Assembly (NCBI GenBank): GCA_014360685.1
Contig: JACIXB010000021.1
Span: 248,001 to 312,000, forward strand
Direction of reading: 5' to 3'
Length of the DNA stretch: 64,000 bases
Source of the DNA: Actinomycetota bacterium
Lineage (GTDB): Bacteria; Actinomycetota; Geothermincolia; Geothermincolales; RBG-13-55-18
Shown here: in pieces, positions 54,879 through 62,342 of the stretch
Layout: every line of letters begins with the position of its first letter
Numbering within the stretch: the stretch's first letter is position 1
Program-made: the position numbers and the translations under genes
Notes under the pieces: model-generated
What the model was told of the DNA's origin: nothing
Seen by the model: the letters and a program-made list of their open reading frames with translations, nothing else
Database searches by the model: none

Positions 54879-55355
54879 TCACCAGGGGGGTTCGAAGTAG
54901 AGCCTGGTCCTTTTTAGGGCCTGGTAGGGAAAGGCCAGCTCCTCGTCGTCCACCCGCACCGTGATACCTTCCTCGTCCGCCTCCAGAAGGCGCCCCCGCA
55001 GCTTCTGCCTTCCCTCGAACGCCTGCCGTAGCAGGAGCTCCACCTCCCGGCCCAGGAAGCTGCGGAACTCCCTCGGCTTGCGCAATACCCTCTGGAGACC
55101 GGGCGACTCCACCTCCAGGGTGTAGCTCTCCTGGATGATGCCCTCCACATCCAGGTGACGCCCTATCACCTCGCTCATCTCGGCGCAGGTGTCCACGTCT
55201 ATTCCTCCCTCGCGGTCCAGGCAGACGGTCACCACCAGGCGGCGCCCCTTCCTCTCCACGAAGACGGAGATCAACCTCACGCCGCTGCCCTCGAGGCAGG
55301 GTTCGATTATCTCCTCCAGCCTTCCTTCCATCTCCTCGAAGGGCGAAGCGTGCAT
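54879..55355 (-). CDS. rimP: ribosome maturation factor RimP
   Basis: RimP is needed for 30S assembly. The product shows the N-terminal domain (VRLISVFVERKGRRLVVTVCLDREGGIDVD, with ESYTLEVESPGLQRVL) and the C-terminal SH3-like domain (LLEADEEGITVRV). The N-terminus is uncertain: the ATG at 55355 gives 158 residues with only a weak GGGG-type site, the ATG at 55331 gives 150 residues with GAGGAG directly adjacent. The homologous part begins near 55331. It is the first gene of the rimP-nusA-infB operon. Confidence 0.94.
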   Translation of the reverse strand: MHASPFEEMEGRLEEIIEPCLEGSGVRLISVFVERKGRRLVVTVCLDREGGIDVDTCAEMSEVIGRHLDVEGIIQESYTLEVESPGLQRVLRKPREFRSFLGREVELLLRQAFEGRQKLRGRLLEADEEGITVRVDDEELAFPYQALKRTRLYFEPPW

Positions 55356-55371
55356 CTGTACCCCGATCGCC

Positions 55372-55396
55372 AAACAAAAAGTGGGCACTCGCCCAC
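55372..55396 (-). terminator. intrinsic terminator in the rimP leader
   Basis: On the minus strand GTGGGC (55396-55391), loop GAGT and GCCCAC (55386-55381) are followed by TTTTTGTTTG. The hairpin lies about 20 bases after the predicted start site at 55418 and before the rimP start codon, so it can cut short transcription of the whole operon. Confidence 0.75.
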
Positions 55397-55424
55397 CTCG
55401 GCTTCCACTCTCGTTTCTGGGCGG

Positions 55425-55454
55425 ATTATATCATACCATCATGGATGTCATCAA
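55425..55454 (-). promoter_or_regulatory. promoter of the rimP-nusA-infB operon
   Basis: TTGATG (55454-55449), an 18-base spacer and TATAAT (55430-55425) lie on the minus strand. The -10 is perfect. The -35 element is inside the last recognisable bases of the katG relic. Confidence 0.65.
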
Positions 55455-56026
55455 CGGAAACCGGGGTAGTGACGCCGTTCATCCCCATCCTGGCGAAGGC
55501 GAGCCCGATATCCCCGGCCGATCCCGCGGGATCGGGGTTTCCGCCGGGTTCCTCCGGGTTGACGTGGATGACCCCATCTCCGTCGCCGCATAGGTCCGAT
55601 CAAGCCTGCCTTCCCTGGCCCGGCGGCTGGTCAGCATCTCCTCCGGTCCTCAATCGGGGCTCTCGTCGTGTCCAAAAGTGTCCTCCTTCCCAGGGAAAAC
55701 CGAAAACCATGACCCCCATATCCTGGAGGGCCACCGTGCCGGCCAGGATGATGAGGTCGGCCCGGGAGAGCTTCCTCCCATACTTCTTCATTACGGGCCG
55801 GAGAAGCATTACGGCCTAATCGAGATCTATGTTGTCGTGCCGGTTTATCCTCGGCGGGAAGCGTATGCCGCCGTTTCCCGCCCCGCCGGTCATGGATCCT
55901 GTAACTGCCGGCGCTTTGTCAAGCCAGGCGGATAAAAAGGCCGTGACGCCCGAAGTTCACTGGCCACCAGTCCCGGGATTCTTTGTTCCTCCCCTTCACC
56001 CCCCGGCGGAAATCCGGTTCTTCCAT
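55445..56026 (-). pseudogene. katG: decayed katG (catalase-peroxidase) fragment
   Basis: Reading the minus strand gives, in order, pieces of the N-terminal part of catalase-peroxidase: SRDWWPVNFGRHG, LFIRLA-stop-QSAGSYRIHD, then after a frameshift near 55885 GNGGIRFPPRINRHDNIDLD-stop, [19 protein letters not shown] with [13 protein letters not shown], a poorly matching stretch ending in TGA at 55600, and IHVNPEEPGGNPDP with FARMGMN. KatG has [36 protein letters not shown] and VNPEGPNGNPDP at the same relative places. The heme-site Trp is a stop (55919-55921) and the next residue His is Gln. Only about a quarter of the usual 730 residues is left. No intact copy is in this window. Confidence 0.85.
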
Positions 56027-56279
56027 GATGTGGCGGCTTAAGCGTCCCGGCTCCCCTCCCCTTGGGGGCAGCGTGCCGGGGAGACCCACGCCTCCGTCCT
56101 ACCCCCGCTCGTCCTCTCATCCTTGACCCGCCGCCTCCCGGAGCTCGCAGTGGGCTGGGGGAAACCCGCCGCGTCGACCGCCTTTCTGCCCCCGGGCACG
56201 GGATACCTTCCCTGTCCCATGGCCGGCGGGCCCGGTGAAAGGACCATGTCGCCCTGTAGCCTGCGGTGCGTGGCGTGCT

Positions 56280-56285
56280 TATAAT
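56280..56285 (+). promoter_or_regulatory. candidate -10 element of the EF-G-like gene
   Basis: A perfect TATAAT lies 45 bases before the start codon on the plus strand. No good -35 hexamer is visible 16-18 bases further upstream. The start would be near 56292. The 240 bases between the katG relic and this element show no gene. Confidence 0.45.
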
Positions 56286-56330
56286 AGATAGGGTTGTGAA
56301 AGGGATCGAGCGAAAAGGACAGGGATAGGC

Positions 56331-58409
56331 ATGGAAAAGTACCCGACGGAAAAGATCCGTAACGTGGGCCTCTTCGGCCACAACGACTCCGGTAAGACCT
56401 CGCTCGCCGAGGCCATCCTCTTCAACGCCGGGGTTATCAAGCGCCTGGGCAAGGTGGACGAGGGCAACACGGTGAGCGACTTCGACCCCGACGAACAGAA
56501 ACGGGGCATATCGGTCAAGGCCACGCCCCTGACCTTCGAATGGAAAGGATACAAGATAAACCTCATCGACACGCCGGGTTTCGCCGACTTCATCGGCGAG
56601 GTCGTCTCCACGCTTCGGGTGGTGGACGGCGCCGTCTTCGTCATCTCCGCCGTGGCCGGTGTGGAGGTCCAGACGGAGATAATCTGGAAGATGGCCGACG
56701 AGTACGGCTATCCCCGAATCGTCTTCGTCAATAAGATGGACCGGGAGAACGCCAGCTTCCAGCGCTGCCTGGATCAGCTGACCGAGCTCTACGGGTCCCG
56801 CGTGGTCCCCTTCCAGCTGCCCATAGGCGAGGAACAACAGTTCCGGGGGGTGGTGGACCTCATCGCCAACAGGGCCTACGTGTACGAGGGAGGAAAAGCG
56901 CTGGAGGCGGACATCCCCCCGGAGATGGCGGAACAGGTGCAATCGGCCCGGGAGAAGGTCATCGAAGGAGCCGCTGAGGCCAGCGACGCCCTCATGGAGA
57001 AGTACCTGGAGGGCGAGGAGCTGGACGAGAAAGAGGTTCTCGATGCCCTTCTTTCCGGGGTCTCGGAGGGAACTCTGGTCCCGGTGCTCTGTGGTAGCGC
57101 CACGCACAACATAGCCGTGGACCTGCTCACCGCGGCCTTGAGCAACACCCTGCCATCCCCGCTCCGCCTCCAGGAAGTGCGCGGCACGAGCAAGGGAGGA
57201 GGTGAGACGTCCCTGCCCGCCCGCGAGGACGCCCCCCTTTCGGCCCTGGTCTTCAACACCATATCCGACCCCTACGTGGGAAGGCTCTCCTATTTCCGGG
57301 TCTTCTCCGGCACCTTCAAATCCGACAGTACCGTGTACAACGCCTCCCGGGAAAAGGAGGAAAGGGTGGGCCAGGTCTTCGTGGTGCGCGGAAAGACGCA
57401 GATACCGGTGAAGGAGCTTCCCGCCGGCGATATCGGCGGAGTGGCCAAGCTCTCCGACACCTCCACCGGCGACACCCTGTGCGACAAGGACAACCCCATC
57501 GTGCTTCCGCCCATCCGGTTCCCGGAACCCATCATGTCCCTGGCCGTGGAACCCCTGAGCAAGGGCGACGAGGACAAGCTGTCCACCGCCCTCTCCCGCC
57601 TGGCCGAGGAGGACCCCACCTTCTCCGTGCACCGGGACACGGAGGTCAAACAGACCATCGTCTCCGGCATGGGGGAGATGCACCTGGACATAATGATGGA
57701 GCGCATGTCCCGCAAGTTCGGGGTCAACGTAAAAACGGAGCTTCCCCGCGTGCCTTATAAAGAGACCATCCGCAAGACGGCGCGCGCGGAGGGCAAACAC
57801 AAGAAGCAGACCGGGGGCCACGGCCAGTTCGGCATCGCCTGGGTGGAGATAGAGCCGCTGGAAAGGGGCAAGGGCTTTGAGTTCGTGGACAAGATAGTGG
57901 GGGGCGTGATCCCCAAGCAGTTCATACCCTCGGTGGAAAAGGGCATACGCAAGGCCCTGGAGGAGGGATACCTGGCCGGCTATCCCATTGTCGACCTGCG
58001 GGCCACGGTGTACGACGGGAAGTACCATCCCGTGGACTCCTCGGACATCTCCTTCCAGATCGCGGGCTCCCTGGCCTTGAAGAACGCCATGGCCGACGCC
58101 GACCCCTACCTGCTGGAGCCCATAATGAATGTGGAGATACTGGTCCCCGAGGCCTTCATGGGGGACGTGATGGGCGATCTCAACGCCAAGCGGGGCCGTA
58201 TACTGGGCATGGAGGCCGTGGGCGGCCTCCAAAGGGTCCGGGCCCAGGTGCCCTTGGCGGAGATGCTCCGGTATTCCATAGACCTGCGCTCCCTAACCGG
58301 GGGGCGGGGGACCTTCCGCATGGAATTGTCCCACTACGAGGAGGTCCCTTCCCACATCGCGGCCAAGATCATCGAGGCCGCCAAGCAGGAGCGGGAGAAA
58401 AAGGAATAG
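56331..58409 (+). CDS. EF-G-like translational GTPase (second, non-canonical EF-G)
   Basis: The 692-residue protein has all EF-G domains: GTPase domain at 1-265 (G1 GHNDSGKTS at 16-24, G3 DTPGFADF, G4 NKMDRE), domain II at about 290-375, III at about 385-460, IV at about 465-585 (TGGHGQFGIAW) and V at about 590-685. The G1 differs from the AHIDAGKTT of canonical FusA, and the domain IV tip is unlike FusA, so this is the EF-G-II/FusA2-like branch, common in actinobacteria. In mycobacteria such a protein lacks full translocase activity; the function here is open. It is one of the few plus-strand genes and stands alone. Confidence 0.88.
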   Translation: MEKYPTEKIRNVGLFGHNDSGKTSLAEAILFNAGVIKRLGKVDEGNTVSDFDPDEQKRGISVKATPLTFEWKGYKINLIDTPGFADFIGEVVSTLRVVDGAVFVISAVAGVEVQTEIIWKMADEYGYPRIVFVNKMDRENASFQRCLDQLTELYGSRVVPFQLPIGEEQQFRGVVDLIANRAYVYEGGKALEADIPPEMAEQVQSAREKVIEGAAEASDALMEKYLEGEELDEKEVLDALLSGVSEGTLVPVLCGSATHNIAVDLLTAALSNTLPSPLRLQEVRGTSKGGGETSLPAREDAPLSALVFNTISDPYVGRLSYFRVFSGTFKSDSTVYNASREKEERVGQVFVVRGKTQIPVKELPAGDIGGVAKLSDTSTGDTLCDKDNPIVLPPIRFPEPIMSLAVEPLSKGDEDKLSTALSRLAEEDPTFSVHRDTEVKQTIVSGMGEMHLDIMMERMSRKFGVNVKTELPRVPYKETIRKTARAEGKHKKQTGGHGQFGIAWVEIEPLERGKGFEFVDKIVGGVIPKQFIPSVEKGIRKALEEGYLAGYPIVDLRATVYDGKYHPVDSSDISFQIAGSLALKNAMADADPYLLEPIMNVEILVPEAFMGDVMGDLNAKRGRILGMEAVGGLQRVRAQVPLAEMLRYSIDLRSLTGGRGTFRMELSHYEEVPSHIAAKIIEAAKQEREKKE

Positions 58410-58589
58410 GAATAACCCGGCCGGGGACCGCCCTCCCCCAGGCACCCTTACCCTGGTGAACCCTCGTGGGGTAGGGTCCGGGTTACGTAGGTCCCGGCGC
58501 GTCGCCGGGAAAAACGGTTCGCGGGCGGAAATGTCGATCTCCCGAAAGGTACGGGGTAGGCCGTGCGGTATCCAACGCGGATGTACCGC

Positions 58590-59099
58590 CTATTTTCCTT
58601 CCCGTTTCAGGAGCCGTTCGAGGGCTTCCTTCAACCTGGTATAATTTTCCTCCAGTGACTCGGGCATCACCTTGGTCTCCGCCACCACGGGCATGAAGTT
58701 GGTATCGCCCTGCCACCTGGGAACCACGTGCATGTGGAGGTGTTCGTCGTAACCCGCCCCCGATACCTTTCCCAGGTTCATTCCCAAGTTGAACCCCTGG
58801 GGGCTCAAGGCCTCTTTCACCGCCTCCACGGCCAGGACGGTGAGGTCCATGAGCTCTTCCCTCTCCTCGCGCTCCAGGCATTCGAGTTCCCCCACGTGGC
58901 GGTAGGGGCTCACCATCAGGTGCCCGGTGTTGTAGGGGAAGAGGTTCATGATCACGAAGCATCTCTCCCCGCGGTGCAGGATGAGGTTCGAGCGGTCATC
59001 GCCCTCCGCTGGTTTGGTACAGAAGATGCATTCCCCCATGTCGTTCTCCTGGGACATGCGGATGTACTGCATGCGCCACGGCCTCCAAAGGCGTTCCAT
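58590..59099 (-). CDS. HIT family protein, AP4A phosphorylase (Rv2613c) type
   Basis: The 169 residues start MERLWRPWRMQYI, the signature of the branch typified by mycobacterial Rv2613c, an AP4A phosphorylase, with the zinc-like CIFC pair in MGECIFCTKP and the histidine triad HLHMHVVPRW near 120-129. The ATG at 59099 overlaps the thrS stop; a GTG one codon earlier is possible, but GGGAGG is better spaced for the ATG. The pair thrS plus this HIT gene is characteristic of actinobacteria. It probably removes AP4A made by synthetases such as ThrS; this link is inference. Confidence 0.9.
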   Translation of the reverse strand: MERLWRPWRMQYIRMSQENDMGECIFCTKPAEGDDRSNLILHRGERCFVIMNLFPYNTGHLMVSPYRHVGELECLEREEREELMDLTVLAVEAVKEALSPQGFNLGMNLGKVSGAGYDEHLHMHVVPRWQGDTNFMPVVAETKVMPESLEENYTRLKEALERLLKREGK

Positions 59100-61018
59100 C
59101 ACCCCTCCCAGTCCGCTGTTGTGACGCGTTCCTCCACCATTTTCGCCACTTTGACCGTGAACTCTTGAAGGGGCACCCCCCGTACGTCCCTCCCCGCACG
59201 GTCGCGCACGGAAACCGTGCCCCCCTCCGTCTCGCGGTCGCCGACCACCAAGGTGAAAGGTATCTTTTGGAGTTGGGCCCTCCTTACCTTCATGCTCACC
59301 GTCTCCCGGTCGTCGTCCACTTCTACCCGGATCCCTGCCCTCTCCAGGGCCTCCCGCACCCGGTTCGCGTAGTCCAGGTGACGGTCGGCGATGGGCACCA
59401 CCACCACCTGCACCGGCGCCAGCCAGGGCGGGAGCTCCCCGGCGTAATGCTCGAGCAGAACCCCGTAGAACCTCTCGATCCCGGCCAAGACCACGCGGTG
59501 GATTACCACCGGCCGGTGCGGCCGGTTGTCCCGGCCGGTATACTGGAGGTTAAAGCGCTCCGGGAGGTTGAAATCCGCCTGCACCGTGGGGCCCTGCCAT
59601 AGACGCCCTATGGCGTCCTTGAGCTTGACGTCGATCTTGGGGCCGTAGAATACACCTTCCCCCGGGTCCACCTGGAAGGGGATGCCCAGTTCCACCAGGG
59701 AATCGCGGAGGGCGAAAGTGGCTCTCTCCCAAAGCTCGTCGCTGCCCACCGACTTCTCCGGGCGGGTGCTCAAAAAAACCTCGAAATCCCTGAATCCGAA
59801 GGTGCGCAGGGAATAGAAGGCGAACTCCAGGCACTCCTCCACCTGCTCCCGCAGCTGGTCCTCGCGGCAGAAGATGTGGGCGTCGTCCTGGGTGAAACCC
59901 CTTACCCGCAGGAGGCCGTGCAGCACCCCGGATCTCTCGTACCGGTACACCGTCCCCAGCTCGAAGAACTTCAGGGGGAGGTCACGGTAGGAGCGTGGCC
60001 GGGTCTTGTATATCAACACGTGTCCGGGGCAGTTCATGGGCTTGACCACGTATTCCATGCCGTCTTTCTCGAAGACGTACATGTTCTCCCGGTAATAGTC
60101 CATGTGCCCGGATTCGTGCCACAGGCGGCCGCGGAAGAGGTGGGGGGTGACCACCATCTGGTATCCCCGCTTGCGGTGCTCCTCCTTGAGAAAGTCCTCG
60201 ATGATCCCCCGCAGGACCGCTCCGCGGGGATGGTAGAAGACCACCCCCGGACCCGCTTCCTCGTGGAAGCTGAAGAGGTCCAGCTCCCTTCCCAGCCTGC
60301 GGTGGTCCCTCCTCTCCGCCTCCTTCAGGAAATGGAGATAGGCGGACAAGTCCTCCTCTTTATCGAAGGCCGTCCCGTATATGCGCTGGAGCATGGGCCT
60401 CGTCTCGTCCCCCTTCCAGTAGGCCCCCGCCAGGCTTAGAAGCTTGAAGTGTCGCAACCTGCCCGTGGAGGGCAGATGGGGTCCCCGGCAGAGGTCAACG
60501 AAATCCCCCTGGCGGTACAGGGTCACCTCCTCCCCCTCCATCTCCTCCAAGAGCTCCACTTTGTAGTCCTGGCCCAGGCTCCTGAACAGTTCCACCGCCT
60601 CCCCGCGGGAAACCACCTCCCTGCGCAGCGGAAGGTCCCGCTGCACTATTTCCTCCATGCGCTGTTCGATGCGCGGCAGGTCCTCCGGCGAGAGGGCCTC
60701 CGGGAGGTCGAAATCGTAGTAGAAACCGTCTTTTATGGCCGGTCCCACGGCCAACTTGGTTCCTGGGAAAAGCTCCATAACCGCTTGGGCCATTACGTGG
60801 GAGGCGGTATGGCGATATATCTCCTTTCCCTCCTCGTCCTCCCAGGTAATGAGCTCCAGAGAGCCCTCCTCCAAGGGGCTTGAAAGGTCGACTTCCCTCC
60901 CGTTCAGGCGGGCGGCGATCAGCCGGTCCTCTTCCACACCCTCCATGCGGGCCAGGAAATCCAGGACCGTAGACCCCCCCTCGGCTTGGTATTCCTTTCC
61001 CTTGAACCTTACCTTCAC
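59099..61018 (-). CDS. thrS: threonyl-tRNA synthetase
   Basis: ThrS charges tRNA-Thr and edits Ser-tRNA. The 639 residues have a TGS domain (1-60), the editing domain with HTASHVMAQAVMELFPG near 72-88, the class II core at about 240-530 (MNCPGHVLIYKTRPRSYRDLP with the zinc Cys near 332, HGLLRVRGFTQDDAHIF), and the anticodon domain at the C-terminus. It starts with a GTG whose GTGA overlaps the stop of the zinc-ribbon gene and ends in a 4-base overlap with the HIT gene, so the three are translated as a unit. No T-box leader is seen. Confidence 0.97.
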   Translation of the reverse strand: MKVRFKGKEYQAEGGSTVLDFLARMEGVEEDRLIAARLNGREVDLSSPLEEGSLELITWEDEEGKEIYRHTASHVMAQAVMELFPGTKLAVGPAIKDGFYYDFDLPEALSPEDLPRIEQRMEEIVQRDLPLRREVVSRGEAVELFRSLGQDYKVELLEEMEGEEVTLYRQGDFVDLCRGPHLPSTGRLRHFKLLSLAGAYWKGDETRPMLQRIYGTAFDKEEDLSAYLHFLKEAERRDHRRLGRELDLFSFHEEAGPGVVFYHPRGAVLRGIIEDFLKEEHRKRGYQMVVTPHLFRGRLWHESGHMDYYRENMYVFEKDGMEYVVKPMNCPGHVLIYKTRPRSYRDLPLKFFELGTVYRYERSGVLHGLLRVRGFTQDDAHIFCREDQLREQVEECLEFAFYSLRTFGFRDFEVFLSTRPEKSVGSDELWERATFALRDSLVELGIPFQVDPGEGVFYGPKIDVKLKDAIGRLWQGPTVQADFNLPERFNLQYTGRDNRPHRPVVIHRVVLAGIERFYGVLLEHYAGELPPWLAPVQVVVVPIADRHLDYANRVREALERAGIRVEVDDDRETVSMKVRRAQLQKIPFTLVVGDRETEGGTVSVRDRAGRDVRGVPLQEFTVKVAKMVEERVTTADWEG

Positions 61019-61611
61019 TCCGTTCCTCCCGGACGCTCCACCAGCTGCGCCTCGATGCTCAAGCCCAGATCATCGAGGTGCTTGACCACTTGCTCATCCA
61101 AAAGGCGTACCCTGAGAACCAGTTCCTTCCCCCTCCGCTCCATCTCCTCGCCCAGTAGGGCCAATACCTTGAGGGCGTGGGTGATGGCCTGTCGCCCCCT
61201 TGCCTGGAGGCGGGCACGGTATCCCCCGTTCAGGACATCTTCCACGCGGCGCATCAGTTCCGCCCCGTCCACGTCTCCCTCCACGGGTATGGGCCGGCTG
61301 TGCAGGTCTTCCTCCTCCGAGCGCTCCCTTGCCGCCCTGCTCCGCATGTATTCACGTACCTGCTCCTCCGGCACCAGCAGGGACTCGACGTCCTCGAAGA
61401 CGAATGCGCAGCGCAGACAGAAGGAGGATTCCGGGGGGCTTAGCTCACCGCAATTGGGGCAACGGATCTGCGCACCGCGGTTTTCCTCCCCCAGGCGCCT
61501 CCTCCTCTCCTCGTCCTCCATGGACCTCTCCCGCGGCCCGAATCGGGCATAGCACAGATAACAGTACTGGGCGTCTTCGGGGTTATCAGCCTGGCAATAC
61601 GGGCATTTCAT
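61015..61611 (-). CDS. zinc-ribbon protein of unknown function, coupled to thrS
   Basis: The 198-residue product has two four-cysteine zinc ribbons: MKCPYC with YCYLC at residues 3-20 and CPNC with CLRC at about 52-72. A charged middle part and a predicted helical C-terminal region (MRRVEDVLNGGYRARLQA, VLALLGEEMERRGKELVLR) follow. I do not recognise a catalytic motif. The ATG at 61611 has TGGAG 7 bases upstream; a TTG two codons before is less likely. It overlaps thrS by 4 bases, so its product is made together with ThrS. Double zinc ribbons often bind nucleic acid or proteins, but no role can be assigned. Confidence 0.8.
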   Translation of the reverse strand: MKCPYCQADNPEDAQYCYLCYARFGPRERSMEDEERRRRLGEENRGAQIRCPNCGELSPPESSFCLRCAFVFEDVESLLVPEEQVREYMRSRAARERSEEEDLHSRPIPVEGDVDGAELMRRVEDVLNGGYRARLQARGRQAITHALKVLALLGEEMERRGKELVLRVRLLDEQVVKHLDDLGLSIEAQLVERPGGTE

Positions 61612-61810
61612 CTCCAATCTCCATTCCCTGCCGTCCGACCGGACTCGATACGTGACCGGGATCTCGACCTTTCACCGACCGCCAGGTCGCGGAAGGCTCC
61701 TCGTCCGGCCGTTCGTGCGCCTAAAAATTCGCGCGGCAGGCGATATCCTACGCCACCGCGCCGTCGTCTCCCCGTCCGGAAATCCCGCTCCATTCCGGGT
61801 GATGTGATGC

Positions 61811-61885
61811 TGGTGGGCGCGGAGGGGATTGAACCCACGACCTCTTCCGCGTCAAGGAAGCGCTCTCCCACTGAGCTACGCGCCC
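61811..61885 (-). tRNA. tRNA-Val (anticodon GAC)
   Basis: The minus strand folds as a cloverleaf with acceptor GGCGCG-type stem (GGGCGCG with CGCGCCC), a D arm with GCTCAGTGGGAGAGC, anticodon stem CTTCC/GGAAG around loop TTGACGC, T arm GTGGGTTCAATCCCC-like, discriminator A and an encoded CCA. Anticodon GAC reads GUC and GUU valine codons. Confidence 0.97.
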
Positions 61886-61896
61886 GCAGTTTATTT

Positions 61897-61925
61897 ATTT
61901 TCGGGTATTTACTCTCTTTTGGCAA
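61897..61925 (-). promoter_or_regulatory. candidate tRNA-Val promoter
   Basis: TTGCCA (61925-61920), a 17-base spacer and GAAAAT (61902-61897) lie on the minus strand; the start would be a few bases before the tRNA. The same TTGCC core is seen before rpsT and infC. Confidence 0.5.
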
Positions 61926-62342
61926 CCGCTTCCCCCCTCTTCCGCGGATCCATTCCACCCTTTTACCGCCGCTTACGGGGGTACTGCCGTCTCCTTCGCC
62001 GGACGCACCTTTTAATGCTATCGGGCGCAAGCTTTCCCGTCTTGAAGTGCGGGCGCGCGGGTGGGGATCCGACCCCCTGGATCCATACCCGCCAAATCCG
62101 CGAAGTTGCTCAGGTCAATTTTCAAGCCGCAATGCCGATATTATACCCGGCGGTCACCCGGCATCCCGAGCCCGCGAGGCAAAGCAAAGCCCAAGGGCCG
62201 CCTATCACCTTGTACTCCGACCGACGAGGGCGGGGAAGGCTGCGGCATCATGGCTGCCGGGGACTCCGTCCTGCGGGGGAGGGACGGAATATCGTTCCCG
62301 CCGGCCATGGCGCCATGAACGGAGGTTACGGACTCGCATCGC
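61926..62342 (+). other. intergenic region between tRNA-Val and the M48 gene, with a weak sigma-28-like motif
   Basis: About 417 bases without a recognisable gene. On the plus strand TCAA at 62115-62118, 15 bases, and GCCGATAT at 62134-62141 resemble a sigma-28 promoter, but the M48 start codon is 200 bases downstream and a TATAC follows directly, so a house-keeping promoter is also possible. A GGAGG lies about 15 bases before the M48 start codon. Confidence 0.3.

Noticed and set aside
55890-58232. A 780-codon minus-strand frame opposite the EF-G-like gene
   Set aside because: The EF-G-like protein on the plus strand is complete with all GTPase motifs; the antisense frame shows no motif and is a composition effect.
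58494-58508. Perfect hairpin CCGGCG-CGT-CGCCGG after the EF-G-like gene as a terminator
   Set aside because: No T-run follows on either strand in the right place; on the plus strand it is followed by GAAAAACG.
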